From NCBI GenBank assembly GCA_900541125.1, contig UQIK01000020.1:1-48168 (forward strand): a stretch of DNA of 48,168 bases. The letters are read 5' to 3'. Numbering within the stretch: the stretch's first letter is position 1; each line of letters begins with the position of its first letter. This document shows, in pieces, positions 25,633 through 34,908 of the stretch. The stretch is from an uncultured Collinsella sp. (GTDB lineage Bacteria > Actinomycetota > Coriobacteriia > Coriobacteriales > Coriobacteriaceae). The position numbers and the translations under genes were made by a program. Under the pieces are notes generated by a model, which was given only the letters and a program-made list of their open reading frames with translations, was not told the DNA's origin and ran no database searches.

Positions 25633-27933
25633 TTACTCGGCAGCGGCCTTGAACTTGTTGTAGTTGATCAGGCAGCCGGCCTTGACGATGGCACGCTCCT
25701 CTGCCGTCATATCGGCAATGTAGAGCTCAATTTGCTCGACCGTGCCGTCGGCGCGCACCACGTAGGCGGCAATGTCCTTCAGGTCGCCATCGAGCGCAGT
25801 GCGGATCCCCGGCACAAAGACGTAGTCGCCCACCTCGAAGTTGGGCTCGGCCTCCATCTGGAAGGGCACCATGCCCCAGTTCATCACGTTGGAGCGATAG
25901 CGCTTGGTGGCGTACTCGTGGACGATGTTGGCCAGGCCACCGATCACGCGCTGGCAGCTCGCAGCCTGCTCACGGGCAGAACCGTCACCGGGCTTCTTGG
26001 CATAGAGCATGGAGCCGTACTCAGTCGCCTTGGCATCGGCCGCGACACCGGCGCCGGCCAGTGCCTCAAACACGCTTGCAAGCTCGGCATCGAGCGCCGC
26101 CAGGTCGCCCGCGGCTTCACCGGCAACGCGACGCTTCTCCACGGCGTCGACCTCCTTGGAACGACCCACGTAGGCCGGGTCGCGACGGCTGAGCGTAAAC
26201 TCGGCCAGGCCCAGCGGGTTGGAACGGAAGGAGCTCGTCTCGCCCGAAGGAATGAGCTCGTCGGTCGTGGTGACCGGGTCCATGATCTTGGAGCACACCT
26301 TGAGCAGGATATCGTCGCCGAGAGGCTCCATCGCGGGCCACGGCTTGATGTTGGGGCCCTCGACCAGCTCGTCGGCAGGCTCCGCCTTGCCAAAGCCCCA
26401 GTACACGCGCTTTTTGTACGGCGCGTCGTCAAAGGTGTACTCGCAGGCCTCGTCCCAAGTCTCCTCGGGCAGATCGGTCGCCGGCGTCAGGACGCCGCCG
26501 TTGGCAGCCGTCGCCGCAATGGAGCGGGCGTCCATCAGGGCCACGGCGCTCAGCTGGCCATTGCCCGGCTTGGAACCCTCGCGGTTGGGGAAATTGCGCG
26601 TAGTGTGGCGGATCGAAAGGCCGTTGTTGGCGGGCGTGTCGCCGGCGCCAAAGCACGGGCCGCAGAACGCCGTGCGCACGATCGCGCCGGCCTCCATAAG
26701 ATCGTAGATATAGCCACGGCGTGTAAGCTCGAGCGCCACGGGCTGGCTCGTGGGATAGACCGACAGCGAGAACTCGCCGCAGCCGGTGTTGGCGCCCTTG
26801 AGCACGCGGGCAGCCTGGACCACGGAGTCGTAGTTGCCGCCCGAGCAGCCGGCGATAACGCCCTGCTGCACGTGCAGCTTGCCGTCGACGATCTTGTCGA
26901 GCAGGCTAAAGTGCGTCTTGCCCTCGCCGATCTTGGCGGCCTCGAGTTCAACCTCGTGCAGGATGTCCTCGAGGTTCTCGTTGAGCTCGTCGATCTCAAA
27001 GCCGTTGGAAGGATGGAACGGCAGCGCGATCATGGGCTTGATGCTCGACAGGTCTACCTCGACGCAGCCGTCGTAGTAGGCAACATCGGCGGGCTTGAGC
27101 TCGCGGTAGTCGTCGCCGCGGCCGTGCATGGTCAAAAACGCGTGCGTGTCCTCGTCGGTAGCCCAGATGCTCGACAGGCAGGTGGTCTCGGTGGTCATGA
27201 CGTCAACGCCGTTGCGGTAATCGGTCGTCATGCTCGCGATGCCCGGGCCCACAAACTCCATGACCTTGTTCTTGACGTAGCCCTTGGCAAAGACGGCGCG
27301 GATGATGGCGAGCGCCACATCGTGCGGGCCGACGCCGGGACGCGGGGCGCCCGTGAGGTAGATGGCAACGACGCCGGGATAGGCAACGTCGTAGGTGTCG
27401 CGCAGCAGCTGCTTGGCCAGCTCGCCGCCGCCCTCGCCCACAGCCATGGTGCCCAGAGCACCGTAGCGGGTGTGCGAGTCGGAACCCAGGATCATCTTGC
27501 CGCAACCGGCGAAGTTCTCGCGCATAAAGGAGTGGATGACGGCGATGTGCGGCGGGACGAAGATGCCACCGTACTTCTTAGCAGCGGAAAGGCCAAAGAC
27601 GTGGTCGTCCTCGTTGATGGTGCCGCCCACGGCGCACAGCGAGTTGTGGCAGTTGGTGAGCACGTAGGGCAGCGGGAACTGCTCCATGCCCGAGGCGCGC
27701 GCCGTCTGGATGATGCCAACAAAGGTGATGTCGTGGCTCGCCATGGCGTCGAAGCGAATCTTGAGCGCCTCTGGGTCGCCAGACGTATTGTGCGCCTGAA
27801 GGATCGAATACGCGATGGTGCCACGCTTGGCGTCCTCGGGTGTCTGCGTAATACCGCGCTCGGCAGCCTCGGCCGCAGGCACAACCTCGCTGCCGCCGCG
27901 CAGGTAGATGCCGTCCTCGTACAGCTTGACCAT
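25633..27933 (-). CDS. Aconitase-superfamily hydratase (YbhJ-like)
   Basis: 766 residues. The three 4Fe-4S cysteine positions are present: the single cysteine in AGCSGGN and the pair in FCGPCFGAG, as are LGSDSHTRYG and a C-terminal swivel-like domain (about 560-766) with RSNVMNWGMVPFQ. Length and motifs point to the hydratase branch related to E. coli YbhJ rather than to classical AcnA or AcnB; substrate unknown, so citrate/isocitrate is only a possibility. The start ATG 27933 (MVKLYEDG) has GGGAG 5 nt upstream; upstream in-frame starts at 27969 and 28113 lack sites and would run through repeat sequence. It is monocistronic. Confidence 0.85.
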   Translation of the reverse strand: MVKLYEDGIYLRGGSEVVPAAEAAERGITQTPEDAKRGTIAYSILQAHNTSGDPEALKIRFDAMASHDITFVGIIQTARASGMEQFPLPYVLTNCHNSLCAVGGTINEDDHVFGLSAAKKYGGIFVPPHIAVIHSFMRENFAGCGKMILGSDSHTRYGALGTMAVGEGGGELAKQLLRDTYDVAYPGVVAIYLTGAPRPGVGPHDVALAIIRAVFAKGYVKNKVMEFVGPGIASMTTDYRNGVDVMTTETTCLSSIWATDEDTHAFLTMHGRGDDYRELKPADVAYYDGCVEVDLSSIKPMIALPFHPSNGFEIDELNENLEDILHEVELEAAKIGEGKTHFSLLDKIVDGKLHVQQGVIAGCSGGNYDSVVQAARVLKGANTGCGEFSLSVYPTSQPVALELTRRGYIYDLMEAGAIVRTAFCGPCFGAGDTPANNGLSIRHTTRNFPNREGSKPGNGQLSAVALMDARSIAATAANGGVLTPATDLPEETWDEACEYTFDDAPYKKRVYWGFGKAEPADELVEGPNIKPWPAMEPLGDDILLKVCSKIMDPVTTTDELIPSGETSSFRSNPLGLAEFTLSRRDPAYVGRSKEVDAVEKRRVAGEAAGDLAALDAELASVFEALAGAGVAADAKATEYGSMLYAKKPGDGSAREQAASCQRVIGGLANIVHEYATKRYRSNVMNWGMVPFQMEAEPNFEVGDYVFVPGIRTALDGDLKDIAAYVVRADGTVEQIELYIADMTAEERAIVKAGCLINYNKFKAAAE

Positions 27934-28251
27934 ACTGTCTCCCACTCTGCCCAAAAGATTTGGGCGCATAGCATACATTCGTTCAATATCGTGCCATAGA
28001 ACGGTTGCGAGTGGGTTACGAATCTGCGCGTTCACTTTATCTCGGTAAAGTAAAGGGCAAGCCCGGTGCGGTCCGGCAAATTTGGTGCAAGAGCGTCCCT
28101 TTCGACTAGTCATTTAAGAACGTCCCCAATGACCACCCATAACAACGCCGATGTTTTGGCGCGGACAGCGAAAGCCCACCAGAGCGAGCAAGGCAACGCC
28201 GCAGGCAGAGGACGGACAGCGAGCGCCGCCCAGAGCGAACAAGTTGGCATG
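27934..28251. other. Intergenic region upstream of the hydratase with repeat fragments
   Basis: No supported gene. It contains a fragment (28117-28150, AAGAACGTCCCCAA then AACGCCG) that recurs near 47976-48021, and an internal direct repeat in which CGGACAGCGA...CAGAGCGA occurs twice (about 28162-28189 and 28213-28238). The hydratase promoter should lie in the part nearest 27934, but I see no clear -35/-10 pair. Confidence 0.4.
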
Positions 28252-28322
28252 AAAAAGGCAAGGCATAGACCTTCTGGTCATGCCTCGCCTTTTGAATGAC
28301 AAATTGTCGCTCTGGGCGGCGC
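28223..28322. repeat. 16-bp inverted repeat enclosing the hspR terminator
   Basis: GCGCCGCCCAGAGCGA (28223-28238) and its exact complement (28307-28322) enclose 68 nt that contain the terminator hairpin, giving a nested palindrome about 100 nt long. Confidence 0.8.
28252..28294 (-). terminator. Terminator of the dnaK-grpE-dnaJ-hspR operon
   Basis: On the minus strand a stem of 16 paired bases with one mismatch and a one-base bulge (arms around 28254-28271 and 28276-28292, loop of 4) ends in CTTTTTC. It lies about 70 nt after the hspR stop. Confidence 0.8.
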
Positions 28323-28362
28323 GCAGCGTCGACCGGTCCGCCGTTCGTTAGAACGGCGGAAC

Positions 28363-28779
28363 CTAGAGATCCCCTCCGGCGCCCAGCAACTTGCGCATGA
28401 CCTGTTCGGGGTTGACCGAGCCGTCGCGCGGGGCCAGGGCGGTGATCTTCTTCTGCATCTTGTACTCGTGCAGCTCGTCCTCGAGCTGGCGCACGCGGGC
28501 ACGGAGTTTTTCGTTCTCGCGCTCGCGCTCCTCGGCACGCTCCTTCATATCGAGGATGCGCACCACGCCGGCAAGGTTGATGCCCTCGTCGGTCAGCTGG
28601 TTGATGAGCTCCAAGCGCTCGATATCGGCACGCGAATACAGGCGCGTGTTGCCGCCCGAGCGCTGGGGGTTCACCAGGCCCTTGGACTCGTAGACGCGCA
28701 GAGTCTGCGGATGCATGCCGGTCAGCTCGGCCGCCACGCTGATCATGTACAGCGGTTTGTTCCTATTGTCCTCGGCCAT
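28363..28779 (-). CDS. hspR: HspR, MerR-family heat-shock repressor
   Basis: 138 residues. The N-terminal winged helix (about 10-75) has the MerR signature MISVAAELTGMHPQTLRVYESKG with the HspR-typical NTRLYSRADIERL; a long coiled coil follows (about 80-110). In Actinomycetota HspR represses dnaK and clpB, with DnaK acting as co-repressor. As last gene of the dnaK operon it would regulate itself. The likely operators are the shared dyads at 23227 and 32774. ATG 28779 has a modest purine-rich site (AGGGGTCAGG). It follows dnaJ by 72 nt. Confidence 0.93.
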   Translation of the reverse strand: MAEDNRNKPLYMISVAAELTGMHPQTLRVYESKGLVNPQRSGGNTRLYSRADIERLELINQLTDEGINLAGVVRILDMKERAEERERENEKLRARVRQLEDELHEYKMQKKITALAPRDGSVNPEQVMRKLLGAGGDL

Positions 28780-28851
28780 GCTACCTGACCCCTTTCCGTC
28801 TCGTTATCGTCCATCATAAGCCCGCGGGCGTGGTCGTGCGCCGCGACCGCC

Positions 28852-29817
28852 CTAGTACGTCGCCTTGTAACGATTGACCTTCTCGCGATAGTCGCGCGTG
28901 TCGGCCTCGCGCAGCTTGGTCATGGCATCGCGCTCGTCATCAGACAGGTTCGTGGGAACCTGCACCTTGATCTCGACGAGCAGCGCGCCCGTACGGCCAC
29001 GGTGCTTAACGTCGGGCGCGCCCATCTCCTTAAAGCGGAACTTCTTGCCCGTCTGGGTACCCGCGGGCACCTTCAGACGAACCGTCGCACCGCCGGGCGT
29101 CGGCACGTCCACCGTGCAGCCGAGCGCCGCCTCATAGACCGAGACCGGTACCTCCATGGTCACGTCGGCACCTTTACGCTTAAACAGCGGGTGCTCCTCC
29201 ACGTGCGTGGTCACGACCAGGTCGCCGCGCTCGCCGCCGGCAACGCCATACTCGCCGCGACGCTTGTAGCGCAGTTTGCCGCCGTCGACCGCACCCGCGG
29301 GCACCGAGACCGTAATGGTCTGTTGCTCGCCTGTCGAGGGAATGCGGTAGGTGACCTTGTGCGTCACGCCGCGAAACGCGTCCTCGGCCGAAACATCGAC
29401 GGTCAGCGACAGGTCGCCGCCCTTGCGAGCACGGCTGCGGCCCGCGCCGGCACCGGCAGCGCCCGCAGCCCCGGCAAAGCCCGAGCCCCAATCGCTACCC
29501 CAAGCGCCGTTGCCGCTAAAGATGCTGTCGAAGATATCGCCCCAGCCGCTGGCGCCCGCGCCGGCACCGTAGCCGCCGCCATACGCGCCGCCCGCGCCCG
29601 GCATGCCGCCAAACATGAGCATCTGGTCGTACTCTTTGCGCTTCTTCTCGTCCGAAAGCGTCTCGTAGGCCTCGCTGATCTCCTTAAACTTGGCCTCGTC
29701 GCCGCCGGCATCGGGGTGATATTTTTGCGCGAGCTTGCGAAACGCACTCTTAATCTCTTTGTCGGAGGCGCTCTTGGATACGCCCAGGATGTCATAGAAG
29801 GTTTTGCCTGCAGCCAT
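28852..29817 (-). CDS. dnaJ: DnaJ-type co-chaperone without zinc finger
   Basis: 321 residues: J domain (1-70) with the essential HPD (YHPDAGGDEAKF), a Gly/Ala-rich linker (about 72-130), then C-terminal substrate-binding domains I and II (about 135-300). The cysteine-rich CxxCxGxG zinc-finger repeats of classical DnaJ are absent, as in CbpA and in actinobacterial DnaJ2-like proteins. It delivers substrates to DnaK and stimulates its ATPase. ATG 29817 has AGGAGAGGAG upstream. A GC-rich hairpin lies between grpE and this gene. Confidence 0.93.
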   Translation of the reverse strand: MAAGKTFYDILGVSKSASDKEIKSAFRKLAQKYHPDAGGDEAKFKEISEAYETLSDEKKRKEYDQMLMFGGMPGAGGAYGGGYGAGAGASGWGDIFDSIFSGNGAWGSDWGSGFAGAAGAAGAGAGRSRARKGGDLSLTVDVSAEDAFRGVTHKVTYRIPSTGEQQTITVSVPAGAVDGGKLRYKRRGEYGVAGGERGDLVVTTHVEEHPLFKRKGADVTMEVPVSVYEAALGCTVDVPTPGGATVRLKVPAGTQTGKKFRFKEMGAPDVKHRGRTGALLVEIKVQVPTNLSDDERDAMTKLREADTRDYREKVNRYKATY

Positions 29818-29888
29818 CGTAGCTCCTCTCCTGTTATATCCGCCGCCCCTGCGGACGGCGGCTCATACTGTCATATGGCACTAGGCCA

Positions 29889-29920
29889 GAAAGGGCCCCG
29901 GGTGTTGCCCCGGGGCCCTT
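29889..29920 (-). terminator. Hairpin between grpE and dnaJ
   Basis: A perfect 12-bp stem (AAGGGCCCCGGG and complement, arms 29891-29902 and 29909-29920) with a 6-nt loop, followed on the minus strand by TTTCTG. It starts 6 nt after the grpE stop. It may reduce dnaJ-hspR transcription relative to dnaK-grpE or mark an mRNA processing point. Confidence 0.6.
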
Positions 29921-29925
29921 CTCAA

Positions 29926-30768
29926 TTACTCCTCGGTGCTCTCGGCCGTATCGGCCGTAGCATCCTCGGGCGCCGCTTCGGGCTCCGGTGCGGGGCGCTT
30001 CTCGCCACCGTAGGTCACCGTCACCATCGCGGAGCGCAGGATACGATCCGCCATGCGGTAGCCCTTCTGGTACACATCGTTGACGGTCTCGTCATACTGC
30101 GATGCGTCCTCGACGCGGCCCACAGCCTGGTGCTCGAGCGGATCGAACGCCTCGCCCTTAGGGTCGATGGGCTCAACGCCCTCGTGTGCAAACACGTCGA
30201 GCAGCTTGGCATGAACCGCATCGACGCCGTCGACGAACTGCTTAAAGTCGTCAGAAAGCTCCTGGCTGCGGGCATGGTCGATCGCGCGCTCGATATCGTC
30301 GATCACCGGCAACAGCGCGGTGACAAGCTTCTCGGTCGCGCGCTCGCGCTCGGCGATGCGCTCGTTGGCGGTGCGGCGACGGAAGTTCTCCCAGTCGGCC
30401 TGCAGACGAGCGGTTCGCTCGGTAGCGTCCTTCGCCTTGTCCTCGGCGGCCTTCTGGGCCTCTGCCGCAGCATCGAGCTCATTGCGCACGTCGGCAAGCT
30501 CCTTTTGGGCCTGCTCGAACTTGAGCTTAAAGTCGTTGTCGGCGGCTTCCTCACCGGCGCGGATAGCGGCTTCCACCATCTCGTCCTCGGTCATCGTCGC
30601 CTCCTTGTTGGAATCCTCTACCTGGTTCTCGGCAGCCTCGGCGGCCTCGGCCTCGTTGGCCTCGGTATCGTCGACGGCCTCTACGGGAATCTTCACGTCC
30701 TTCTCCTCAGAGTCAACGGGGGCGGCGCCAGCGGCAGCCGCCTCCGTGCGAGCTTTACGAGCGGACAT
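29926..30768 (-). CDS. grpE: GrpE nucleotide exchange factor
   Basis: 280 residues, longer than the usual 190-200 because of an acidic N-terminal extension of about 75 residues (EANEAEAAEAAE). The core shows the long dimerising coiled coil and the signature LLPVIDDIERAI to VEPIDPKGEAFDPLEHQAV. It also ends with an acidic tail (APEDATADTAESTEE). It releases ADP from DnaK. The start lies 2 nt after the dnaK stop, so translation is probably coupled. Confidence 0.96.
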   Translation of the reverse strand: MSARKARTEAAAAGAAPVDSEEKDVKIPVEAVDDTEANEAEAAEAAENQVEDSNKEATMTEDEMVEAAIRAGEEAADNDFKLKFEQAQKELADVRNELDAAAEAQKAAEDKAKDATERTARLQADWENFRRRTANERIAERERATEKLVTALLPVIDDIERAIDHARSQELSDDFKQFVDGVDAVHAKLLDVFAHEGVEPIDPKGEAFDPLEHQAVGRVEDASQYDETVNDVYQKGYRMADRILRSAMVTVTYGGEKRPAPEPEAAPEDATADTAESTEE

Positions 30769-30770
30769 GA

Positions 30771-32663
<1,893 letters not shown>

Positions 32664-32773
32664 TAGAAATTCCCTCTCTCTTGTGCGTTTGCACCGACTC
32701 GGCGGTCTGCCAAGCGGTGTTTCGGCCTGTCTTTCAGGATGTAGTGTATCCCCTTATGGGCCGGAATATACAA

Positions 32774-32798
32774 AATCTAAGTCAATTCATATAAGATT
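32774..32798 (-). promoter_or_regulatory. Candidate heat-shock operator upstream of dnaK
   Basis: AATCTAAGT, spacer CAATTC, ATATAAGATT: the same half-sites and spacing as upstream of clpB. On the minus strand it is followed by TTTTGTATATTCC, which offers an extended -10 (TGTATATT). Binding by HspR is inferred from gene context. Confidence 0.65.
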
Positions 32799-32903
32799 TC
32801 TTATTGCTGAGAGTTTAGGTTCTTAAATGCGCAGGTAGATGCGCTGATTGAGTTCTCGGCAGATCTATTGAGATCTATGTAGAGTTGACTGAGGTGTGAG
32901 CCT

Positions 32904-32947
32904 GAACCTGTGTCCCGTTTTGGACGTGGATTACGGGATACGGGTTC
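32904..32947. repeat. Single hairpin repeat of the GGAAACTGTGTCCC family
   Basis: GAACCTGTGTCCCG (32904-32917) and CGGGATACGGGTTC (32934-32947), 12 of 14 positions paired. It resembles the arrays at 10690-10915 and 47752-47922 and sits in the 500-base region between dnaK and the ferredoxin gene. Confidence 0.65.
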
Positions 32948-33083
32948 CGCAGGCGCGCTCAATAGCTCAATATTTCAAGTCACCTTTAGCTAACATTTGC
33001 GCAGCTCAACGGCCCCACCTGCGCGTTTTTTAGTAAACCTTGGCATACTCGGCGAACGGTATGAAGATGCCGGCCAGAGGGTA

Positions 33084-33111
33084 TTGCAAACGGTCGCTCC
33101 CGTGGTATGTT
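33084..33111 (+). promoter_or_regulatory. Promoter of the ferredoxin gene
   Basis: TTGCAA (33084-33089), a 16-nt spacer and TATGTT (33106-33111), giving a leader of about 55 nt before the ferredoxin start. A good match to a housekeeping promoter. Confidence 0.55.
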
Positions 33112-33172
33112 TTTGCCCGAATCAAACCGGCGCGCATCGCCTGTAGCGTCGGTCAACAGAGAGGAAACTACC

Positions 33173-33358
33173 ATGGCTCATCCCGTAATTGATGCCGACG
33201 AGTGCATCGCTTGTGGCGTTTGCGTCGACTCCTGCCCCGCTGGCGTCCTGGAGCTCCAGGACGTCGCTACCGTCGCTGACGAGGACTCCTGCGTCGCCTG
33301 TGGCGCTTGCCAGGACGCTTGCCCCGCTGGCGCGATCACCGAGATCGTCGAGGAGTAA
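33173..33358 (+). CDS. Ferredoxin with two 4Fe-4S clusters
   Basis: 61 residues with two complete CxxCxxCxxxCP motifs (CIACGVCVDSCP and CVACGACQDACP), the clostridial-type 2[4Fe-4S] ferredoxin. It is a low-potential electron carrier, plausibly for hydrogenase or pyruvate:ferredoxin oxidoreductase in an anaerobe. ATG 33173 (MAHPVID) has AGAGGAAA upstream; an in-frame ATG at 33107 overlaps the promoter and would add an unrelated tail. It stands alone between its promoter and a strong terminator. Confidence 0.96.
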   Translation: MAHPVIDADECIACGVCVDSCPAGVLELQDVATVADEDSCVACGACQDACPAGAITEIVEE

Positions 33359-33394
33359 CAACTCCCCCACTTGCACACTCAAAAGTACACCGTG

Positions 33395-33442
33395 CACAAA
33401 AAAGGAGGCCTCCGCATCGCCGCGGAGGCCTCCTTTTTTGTG
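33395..33442. terminator. Bidirectional terminator between ferredoxin and niaR
   Basis: A perfect 21-bp inverted repeat (arms 33395-33415 and 33422-33442) whose stem is GGAGGCCTCCGC flanked by six A and six T, so it ends transcripts from both the ferredoxin and the convergent nad operon. Confidence 0.95.
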
Positions 33443-33499
33443 CGGATAACTAATTTGGCACCGCTGCAGATTGCCGCTTAGGGGCGTTTGCAGCATCGG

Positions 33500-34045
33500 C
33501 TACGATAGGTCGTCCTCATAGGGCATCAGATCTGCCAGATAGCCCTTTTCCTTGAGCATGGTCTCGATCTCGTCGAGGGTCTGCTCGTCCTCCGCCGCGA
33601 TGCGATGGAAGTGATAGCCGCTCGTCACCGTTAGTAGTGGAAAGCTCTTGCCGCTCTCGATATCGTGCAGGTAGCGCTCAACATCGCGACGATTGCGGAT
33701 GTCCAGGTCGGCCGTGATCTTACCGTACACGCGGTGATTGACGATCACGTTGAGCACGGCGCCTCCGGCGTCGACGATACTCGTAAGCTCATCGCCTGCC
33801 TGCTCCACGCCGTGGCGAACCTTGACCAAGCGCGTGGGCACAGCGGGGCTGCTGGGGGCCTCCTGCAGCACGTAGCCGCGATTGGTCGCCACGATATCGT
33901 GCCCATCGGCGCGCAGCAGGGCGATGTCTTGCACGACAATCTGGCGGCTCACACCAACCTCACGAGCAAGTGCGCTGCCGGAGACGGGGCCCTTGGCTCG
34001 CTCGAGCACGCCCATGATGGCACGGCGACGCTCACGGGCGTCCAT
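33500..34045 (-). CDS. niaR: NiaR-type niacin-responsive repressor (HTH plus 3H domain)
   Basis: 181 residues: an N-terminal HTH_11 domain (about 5-58, SALAREVGVSRQIVVQDIALLRADG) and a C-terminal 3H domain with the histidines in VRHG, VNHRVYG and YHFHRI. NiaR (YrxA) proteins bind nicotinic acid and repress NAD synthesis or niacin uptake genes in Firmicutes and relatives. It is the last gene of nadABC, its ATG overlapping the nadC stop by one base (TAATG), so it is coupled to the operon and likely autoregulated. The palindrome at 37408-37451 is its probable operator. Confidence 0.92.
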   Translation of the reverse strand: MDARERRRAIMGVLERAKGPVSGSALAREVGVSRQIVVQDIALLRADGHDIVATNRGYVLQEAPSSPAVPTRLVKVRHGVEQAGDELTSIVDAGGAVLNVIVNHRVYGKITADLDIRNRRDVERYLHDIESGKSFPLLTVTSGYHFHRIAAEDEQTLDEIETMLKEKGYLADLMPYEDDLS

Positions 34046-34905
34046 TATTTACCGTCCAGCAGACGCAGGTGCTTAAGCGAGAGGTCGAGAATCGGCGCAG
34101 AATGCGTCAGCGCCCCCGAGCTAATAAAGTCAACGCCCAGGTCGGCGAGTGCACGGATATTGCTGGCGTCCACATTGCCCGAGCACTCGGTCTTGGCGCG
34201 GCCGGCGATAAGCTCAATCGCGGCAACCATGTCGTCGTGGGTCATGTTGTCGAGCATGATAATGTCGGCACCGGCCTCCACAGCCTCGCGCACCATGTCC
34301 AGGTTCTCACACTCGATCTCGACCGTCGTGGTAAACGATGCATGGACGCGCGCCATCTCGATCGCGCGCGCCACGCCACCGGCGGCATCGATGTGGTTGT
34401 CCTTGAGCATGACAGCCGTCGACAGGTTGTAACGGTGGTTGCTGCCGCCGCCGATCTCGACCGCGGCCTTCTCGAAGACGCGCATGCCCGGCGTGGTCTT
34501 GCGCGTGTCGACAAGCACGGTCTTGGTGCCCTCGAGCGCCGCCGCCATGTTGTGCGTGTAGGTGGCGATACCGCTCATACGCTGCAGATAGTTGAGCGCC
34601 ACGCGCTCGCCCGAAAGCAGCACGCGCGCGTCGCCGCGCACCTGGCCCACGTGGTCGCCGGCGTGTACCTCGTCACCGTCGACGACATCAAACAGCACCG
34701 AGCTCTGCGAATCCAGCAGCTCAAAGGTGCGGGCGAACACATCCAGGCCGGCGATGATGCCGTCGGCCTTGGCGATGAGCTCCACCGTGGCGGGGCGCGC
34801 CGTGGGGCACACGCTCGCCGTGCTAACGTCCTCAAAGGTAATGTCCTCGCGCAGGGCCTGCAAAATCAGATCATCGACGACAAGCTTCATGGTAATGGGA
34901 TTCAT
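34045..34905 (-). CDS. nadC: Nicotinate-nucleotide pyrophosphorylase (carboxylating)
   Basis: 286 residues, normal length. Motifs include VDTRKTTPGMR, GGGSNHRYNLS, KDNHI and SSGALTHSAP, which form the quinolinate and PRPP sites of QPRTase. It makes nicotinate mononucleotide from quinolinate, third step of the de novo pathway. ATG 34905 follows the nadB stop by 3 nt and its GGAGGAG ribosome binding site lies in the last nadB codons. Confidence 0.97.
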   Translation of the reverse strand: MNPITMKLVVDDLILQALREDITFEDVSTASVCPTARPATVELIAKADGIIAGLDVFARTFELLDSQSSVLFDVVDGDEVHAGDHVGQVRGDARVLLSGERVALNYLQRMSGIATYTHNMAAALEGTKTVLVDTRKTTPGMRVFEKAAVEIGGGSNHRYNLSTAVMLKDNHIDAAGGVARAIEMARVHASFTTTVEIECENLDMVREAVEAGADIIMLDNMTHDDMVAAIELIAGRAKTECSGNVDASNIRALADLGVDFISSGALTHSAPILDLSLKHLRLLDGK

Positions 34906-34908
34906 GGT

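Noticed and set aside
25732..27999. A 755-codon plus-strand frame opposite the hydratase
   Set aside because: Antisense shadow of the aconitase-like gene; no domain, no start signal.
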